DNA of 35,203 nucleotides, from positions 1-35,203 of the forward strand of contig DATCJN010000066.1 of assembly GCA_036562755.1 (NCBI GenBank), given 5' to 3'. The DNA comes from DUVY01 sp036562755 (GTDB lineage: Bacteria > Bacillota > Clostridia > Christensenellales > DUVY01). The notes under the pieces are model-generated. The model was not told the DNA's origin. It made no database searches and worked only from the letters and a program-made list of their open reading frames with translations. Positions 31,729-35,203 of this stretch are shown piece after piece; within the stretch, counting starts at the first letter, position 1; every line of letters begins with the position of its first letter. A program made the position numbers and the translations under genes.

Positions 31729-33152
31729 GTTACCAAGCAGTTATAGGATTAGAAGTCCACACCGAGCTTAAGACCAATTCCAAAATATTTTGTTCTTGCA
31801 AGAACCAGTTTAACCATACTCCTAACGTCAACTGCTGTCCCGTTTGCGTGGGTTTACCCGGAGCGCTGCCCTCTTTGAACAAGACGGCGGTAGAATACGC
31901 TATAAAAGCGGGCTTAGCGCTAAACAGCGAGATAATAGAAATCGCGCGCTGGGAAAGAAAGCATTATTTCTACCCCGATTTGCCTAAGGCATATCAGATT
32001 ACCCAGGCGGAATCGCCTCTTTGCTTGGGCGGTTATTTGGAAATACAAACCGCAGACGGCCCTAAAAAAATCCGAATCAACCATATACACTTAGAAGAAG
32101 ACGCGGGCAAACTGGTGCATTCGGGAGCCGGCGGCAGCTTGGTTGACTATAACAGGGGCGGCATACCTTTGATAGAAATAGTAACCGAGCCTGATTTGTC
32201 CAGCGCGGACGAGGCAATAGCGTTTTTGGAAAATCTAAGAGCGCTGATAAAATATATAGGCATTTCGGACTGCAGAATGGAGCAGGGTTCTTTGCGCTGC
32301 GACGTAAACATTTCGCTGCACAGGCCCGGCGAGCCTTTCGGAACCAGGGTAGAGATGAAAAACCTGGCTTCCTTTAAGGCGGTTCATAAGGCTATCACTT
32401 ATGAGATTAGCCGTCAGACCGAAGTTTTGAATTCGGGCGGCAAAGTCATCCAGGAGACGCGCCGCTGGGACGACCAAAAGGGACGCTCGTTTACAATGCG
32501 CACCAAAGAGGACGCGCAAGACTATAGATATTTCCCTGACGCGGACTTGCCTCAAGTCAAGATAAGCCGCGAGTTTGTGCAAAGAGTAAAAGAATCTTTG
32601 CCCTTGCTTCCCAAAGCGCGCGCGCAAAAGTATATAGACGAATATAAACTTCCCGAATATGACGCTCAGATTTTGACTTCGGAAAGGGCGATAGCAGATT
32701 TCTTCGACGAATGCGTCGCCTCTTACGACAATCCCAAGATGATATCCAACTGGATAATGACCGAAGTCATGAGAAAGCTAAAAGAGAGCGAAAGCGAAGA
32801 TATCGTCTTGCCTATTAAACCTCAACACTTTACCAAAACGCTCAAACTATACGCGGAAAACGTAATCAACCAGCCCGCCGCAAGAACGCTGTTTGAGTAT
32901 ATGTGGGATAAGGACAGCGAAACCGCGCCGGAAGAGCTTATTCAAAAGCTCAATTTGGCTCAAATCAGCGACGAGGGCGAGCTAGAGAATATCATAAAGG
33001 ATATTATAGACAAAAACCCCGCCGCCGCTAACGATGTCAAGAGCGGCAATAAGAAGGCTATCGCTTTCTTTGTCGGTCAGGTTATGAAAGCCACAAAGGG
33101 CAAGGCTAACCCTAAGACCGTCAATGACATTCTCGAAAGATTGTTGCAATAA
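31725..33152 (+). CDS. gatB: Asp/Glu-tRNA amidotransferase subunit B
   Basis: 475 aa. GatB binds the misacylated tRNA, activates Asp or Glu with ATP and uses GatA-derived ammonia to form Asn- or Gln-tRNA. The N-terminal cradle shows 'AVIGLEVHTELKTNSKIF' and the Cys motif 'CSCKNQFNHTPNVNCCPVC'. 'HLEEDAGKLVHSG', 'DYNRGGIPLIEIVTEPDL' and 'EMKNLASFKAVHKAI' are signature blocks. The C-terminal YqeY-like tail for tRNA binding is complete ('FFVGQVMKATKGKANPKTVN'). The ATG overlaps the gatA stop (ATGA). It is the last gene of the operon, 13 nt before a strong terminator. Because GlnRS is also encoded here, its main job may be Asn-tRNA formation. Confidence 0.97.
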   Translation: MSYQAVIGLEVHTELKTNSKIFCSCKNQFNHTPNVNCCPVCVGLPGALPSLNKTAVEYAIKAGLALNSEIIEIARWERKHYFYPDLPKAYQITQAESPLCLGGYLEIQTADGPKKIRINHIHLEEDAGKLVHSGAGGSLVDYNRGGIPLIEIVTEPDLSSADEAIAFLENLRALIKYIGISDCRMEQGSLRCDVNISLHRPGEPFGTRVEMKNLASFKAVHKAITYEISRQTEVLNSGGKVIQETRRWDDQKGRSFTMRTKEDAQDYRYFPDADLPQVKISREFVQRVKESLPLLPKARAQKYIDEYKLPEYDAQILTSERAIADFFDECVASYDNPKMISNWIMTEVMRKLKESESEDIVLPIKPQHFTKTLKLYAENVINQPAARTLFEYMWDKDSETAPEELIQKLNLAQISDEGELENIIKDIIDKNPAAANDVKSGNKKAIAFFVGQVMKATKGKANPKTVNDILERLLQ

Positions 33153-33165
33153 TAGATTTTTTATT

Positions 33166-33205
33166 AAGTCCAAGGCCTACCCTTTAGGCTTTGGACTTAT
33201 TTTAT
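33166..33205 (+). terminator. strong intrinsic terminator of the guaA-gatB operon
   Basis: A 14-bp stem with one G-T wobble: AAGTCCAAGGCCTA (33166-33179) against TAGGCTTTGGACTT (33185-33198), 5-nt loop, then ATTTTAT. Confidence 0.85.
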
Positions 33206-33266
33206 ACTTTTAAGGGCTAAGCGATTAAACTCATTAGTTTAAAAAATATATACGGCGGTTTGAGTT

Positions 33267-33965
33267 ATGGATAAAAAAACGGCTTTAAAGTATCTTAACA
33301 AAAATCGTTTGCTTAACATCGACATGATAGACAGCTTGGAAAGCGACGAGGCGGCGGTCATTTACGCTTCGGATAACGGAGTAATGATTTACATATATGC
33401 AGGCGACTCATACGCGATAAGCGCCGACAGCGATGTAGAAAAAATTTTGGTTTGCGCAAAGCCCGACGCCGACGCGTTTTTGGCGCACCAGGATTTTTAT
33501 TTGCCCTTGCTAAAGCGTCAGTTTGGCTTAAATCACGAAATGCGCTGTTTTCCTGCGGTTTATACCAAGCCCAATCCGCCCGAATATAAAATAGACTATG
33601 AGATAAAGCAGCTTACGCCGGATCATCTTGAAACTGTGCTTGCCACATATTCGCATATTAATAATAGAGAATACATTGAAAGACGCATTAAGGATAATTA
33701 TATGTACGGCGCGTTTTTGGACGGCGAGCTTATGGGTTATATCGGCATTCACGACGAAGGCGCTATGGGAATGCTTGAAGTCTTGCCTCAATACAGGCGC
33801 AAGGGTATAGGTTACGCCCTGGAGGCCTTTTTGATAGAGGATTTGCTCAAAAAAGGCCGAGCCCCTTACGCGCATATATTGGAAGATAACATAGCCTCGC
33901 TATCGCTTCAAAGAAAGCTAGGCATGGATATTTTAGAAGACAAGGTAACATGGGTTTTTAAATAA
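33267..33965 (+). CDS. GNAT-family N-acetyltransferase
   Basis: A 232-aa protein. The C-terminal half (about 105-232) is a GNAT acyl-CoA-dependent acetyltransferase domain with the acetyl-CoA loop QYRRKGIG (175-182), preceded by 'GAMGMLEVLP' and followed by 'APYAHILEDNIASLSLQRKL', the usual order of strands and helices. The N-terminal half is a second, GNAT-like region without the CoA loop, as in FR47-type two-domain members. The substrate cannot be told. ATG 33267 follows GGCGG-like purines and a terminator, and the gene stands alone before a tRNA. Confidence 0.85.
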   Translation: MDKKTALKYLNKNRLLNIDMIDSLESDEAAVIYASDNGVMIYIYAGDSYAISADSDVEKILVCAKPDADAFLAHQDFYLPLLKRQFGLNHEMRCFPAVYTKPNPPEYKIDYEIKQLTPDHLETVLATYSHINNREYIERRIKDNYMYGAFLDGELMGYIGIHDEGAMGMLEVLPQYRRKGIGYALEAFLIEDLLKKGRAPYAHILEDNIASLSLQRKLGMDILEDKVTWVFK

Positions 33966-33992
33966 TTTCCAATAATAACAAACAGCTAAATA

Positions 33993-34021
33993 TTGCTTTT
34001 TTCTATATATTAGTATAAAAT
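33993..34021 (+). promoter_or_regulatory. promoter of tRNA-Ser(CGA)
   Basis: TTGCTT (33993-33998), a 17-bp spacer and TAAAAT (34016-34021), 20 bp before the tRNA. Confidence 0.65.
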
Positions 34022-34041
34022 ATTGAGGCGATAATTTTTTT

Positions 34042-34134
34042 GGAGAGATGTCTGAGCGGTTGAAAGAGCACGACTCGAAATCGTGTGACGACCCAAAAGG
34101 TTGTCCGTGGGTTCAAATCCCACTCTCTCCGCCA
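34042..34134 (+). tRNA. tRNA-Ser (anticodon CGA)
   Basis: A 93-nt class II tRNA: acceptor stem GGAGAGA/TCTCTCC, discriminator G and encoded CCA; anticodon stem-loop CACGACTCGAAATCGTG with anticodon CGA (reads UCG). It has a long variable arm (GACGACCCAAAAGGTTGTC) and the T-loop GGGTTCAAATCCC. Confidence 0.96.
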
Positions 34135-34166
34135 AAACGGCAGCGCGTTTAGTCTGCCGTTTTTTT
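34135..34166 (+). terminator. intrinsic terminator of tRNA-Ser(CGA)
   Basis: AAACGGCAG (34135-34143) pairs with CTGCCGTTT (34154-34162) and ends in a T7 run, directly after the tRNA CCA. Confidence 0.88.
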
Positions 34167-34342
34167 ATTAAGATTTTTCAGTTTTGTTTCGGATATATTT
34201 CTTTAAACTCGATTATATCGCCTTATTCTTGACAATATATAATTCAACGCATTTTTTATATATTTTTTAACCATAATATAAAAGTATAATTATATTATTT
34301 TTTATGAAAATATGAAAAAACGTTTTTATTTTAAAGCAAATC

Positions 34343-34351
34343 TGATATAAT
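34343..34351 (+). promoter_or_regulatory. extended -10 promoter upstream of the acyltransferase gene
   Basis: TGATATAAT is a full extended -10 element (TGnTATAAT); the -35 region is only T-rich. Transcription would begin near 34357-34359, leaving almost no leader before the ATG at 34361. Confidence 0.5.
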
Positions 34352-34360
34352 TTTGGCATT

Positions 34361-35063
34361 ATGGCTAAGCAAAAGAAGTTTAAGCAAAAAAAGAAAATTA
34401 TGGTTTAGAGGTTTTAAAAATCTCTTAAAAATTCGCTACAAAAAACCTAAATTTATTTATTTAGGCGAAAAACCCGCCAACAGCTCGATAATTTTGAGCA
34501 ACCACGAGGGCACGGACGCTCCCATGAGTTTGGAAATCTACGCCGATTTTCCCATTCGCATGTGGGGCACGGGGGAAATGAATTCAGGCTTAATTAAATT
34601 ATACAAATACCAAACCAGAGTTTATTACCACGAAAAAAAGCACTGGAACTTATTTGCCGCCCGGGTTTTCTGCCTGCTAGCCAGCCCTTTAACCAACCTT
34701 TTTTACAAAGGGCTTAACCTAATCTCTACATACCAAGATGCGCGCTTTAAGAACACGATAGAAGAAAGCGTAGCGGCAATCAAGAACGGCGAAAACATCG
34801 TAATCTTTCCCGAAAAATCGATAGGAGGTTATTTTGCCGAACTAAAAGGCTTTTATGCGGGATTTGTCCTTTTGGCAAAAAAATGCTTAAGCGAAGGCAT
34901 CGACGTTCCTGTTTATGTCTGCTACTACAAAAAGAAAGAGCGCAAATACATCTTTGACGAACCGATTATGTTTAGCGAGCTGCAAGCCAAATTTGATTCG
35001 CGAGACCAAATCGCCGAATATTTGGTCGAAAGATGCAACAATCTCGGCAAAATGAATATCTAA
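34361..35063 (+). CDS. lysophospholipid acyltransferase-like protein with N-terminal frameshift
   Basis: The main reading frame resembles PlsC-type 1-acylglycerol-3-phosphate acyltransferases, which add a second acyl chain to phospholipid precursors at the membrane. Motif I is 'SIILSNHEGTDAP', with His and Asp but one residue closer than the usual HX4D. Motif III is FPEKS instead of FPEGT. The only ATG, 34361, is in a different frame and stops at 34406. Removing one A from the A7 run at 34386-34392 joins it smoothly to the main frame (MAKQKKFKQKRKLWFRGFKN). The alternative start, TTG 34353, is in frame but lies 2 nt after the -10 box and has no ribosome site. The gene is therefore frameshifted, uses slippage in the A-run, or the base count is wrong. 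The divergent motifs make the exact activity uncertain. Confidence 0.65.
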
Positions 35064-35068
35064 ACAAA

Positions 35069-35097
35069 ACGCCGCTTCAATAAGCGGCGTAATTTTT
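35069..35097. terminator. terminator between convergent genes
   Basis: ACGCCGCTT (35069-35077) pairs with AAGCGGCGT (35082-35090) across a CAAT loop; a T5 run follows on the plus strand, and the minus-strand side (TTTTG) is weaker. It ends the acyltransferase transcript and probably the opposing gene. Confidence 0.8.
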
Positions 35098-35203
35098 ATT
35101 CTTCAAAGTTGATTTGGCCTTCTTTTATAAATGCTTTGTTTAACTTTCTATCTAAGACGCTGTCAATTTTGCCCGAATCGCTTTTTTCATAGGTGCATAT
35201 TAG
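35096..35203 (-). CDS. C-terminal end of an unidentified protein (partial)
   Basis: An open minus-strand frame enters from the right edge and ends at TAA (35098-35096), directly beside a terminator. It gives 35 residues ending 'KLNKAFIKEGQINFEE'. The charged, helix-like tail matches no family I recognise. It is judged coding because of the clean stop-terminator arrangement and the plausible composition, but the segment is too short to be sure. Confidence 0.45.
   Translation of the reverse strand, partial: LICTYEKSDSGKIDSVLDRKLNKAFIKEGQINFEE

Overview
The window looks like chromosome from a low-GC, spore-former-type anaerobic Bacillota, probably an uncultured clostridial lineage. The basis is a bacterial V/A-type ATPase operon in the Enterococcus-like ntp order, formate-THF ligase, a clostridial-type butanol dehydrogenase, a [4Fe-4S]-type PurF, GlnRS alongside GatCAB, frequent TTG starts with strong Shine-Dalgarno sites, and sigma-A promoters with 17-bp spacing. 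This placement rests on remembered family features and not on a search. I see no insertion sequence, CRISPR array, phage module or rRNA.

Layout. 1-840 is AT-rich and holds a frameshifted HNH endonuclease gene running off the left edge, probably acquired. 889-1668 is an aminoglycoside phosphotransferase gene broken by one in-frame TAG. 1843-3138 encodes an ArsB/ion-transporter-superfamily permease. A bidirectional terminator at about 3310 separates it from the convergent nine-gene V-ATPase operon ntpFIKECGABD (11836 down to 3383, minus strand), whose c-subunit carries a Na+-binding signature. Next on the minus strand come tRNA-Ser(GGA), a FAD-dependent dehydrogenase and a secreted LysM-CAP protein. 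From 14837 onward nearly everything is on the plus strand: an iron-type alcohol dehydrogenase with a small membrane protein; an operon fhs-glnS-SDR-alaS; a two-domain hypothetical protein; ftsH; a membrane-anchored hypothetical protein; an operon guaA-purF-gatC-gatA-gatB; a GNAT acetyltransferase; tRNA-Ser(CGA); and a lysophospholipid acyltransferase-like gene with an A-run frameshift. The C-terminus of a minus-strand gene enters at the right edge.

How the genes work together. The two main plus-strand operons are housekeeping: one-carbon metabolism plus aminoacylation (fhs, glnS, alaS), and purine synthesis plus tRNA amidation (guaA, purF, gatCAB).

The most interesting signal is in the second operon, which groups three glutamine amidotransferases. 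GuaA has lost the catalytic cysteine of its glutaminase domain (GICYG has become GIGLG) along with neighbouring motifs. PurF keeps its N-terminal cysteine and propeptide but has Leu and Asn where the conserved glutamine-binding Arg and Asp belong. GatA keeps its Lys-Ser-Ser triad and its glutamine-binding Arg and Asp. This suggests that purine synthesis here runs on free ammonia, or on ammonia from another source, while tRNA amidation still uses glutamine. The second notable item is a very short alanyl-tRNA synthetase without the central beta-barrel and the C-Ala domain. Several genes carry single-base lesions in A-runs or a single nonsense codon; these could be real decay or sequencing error.
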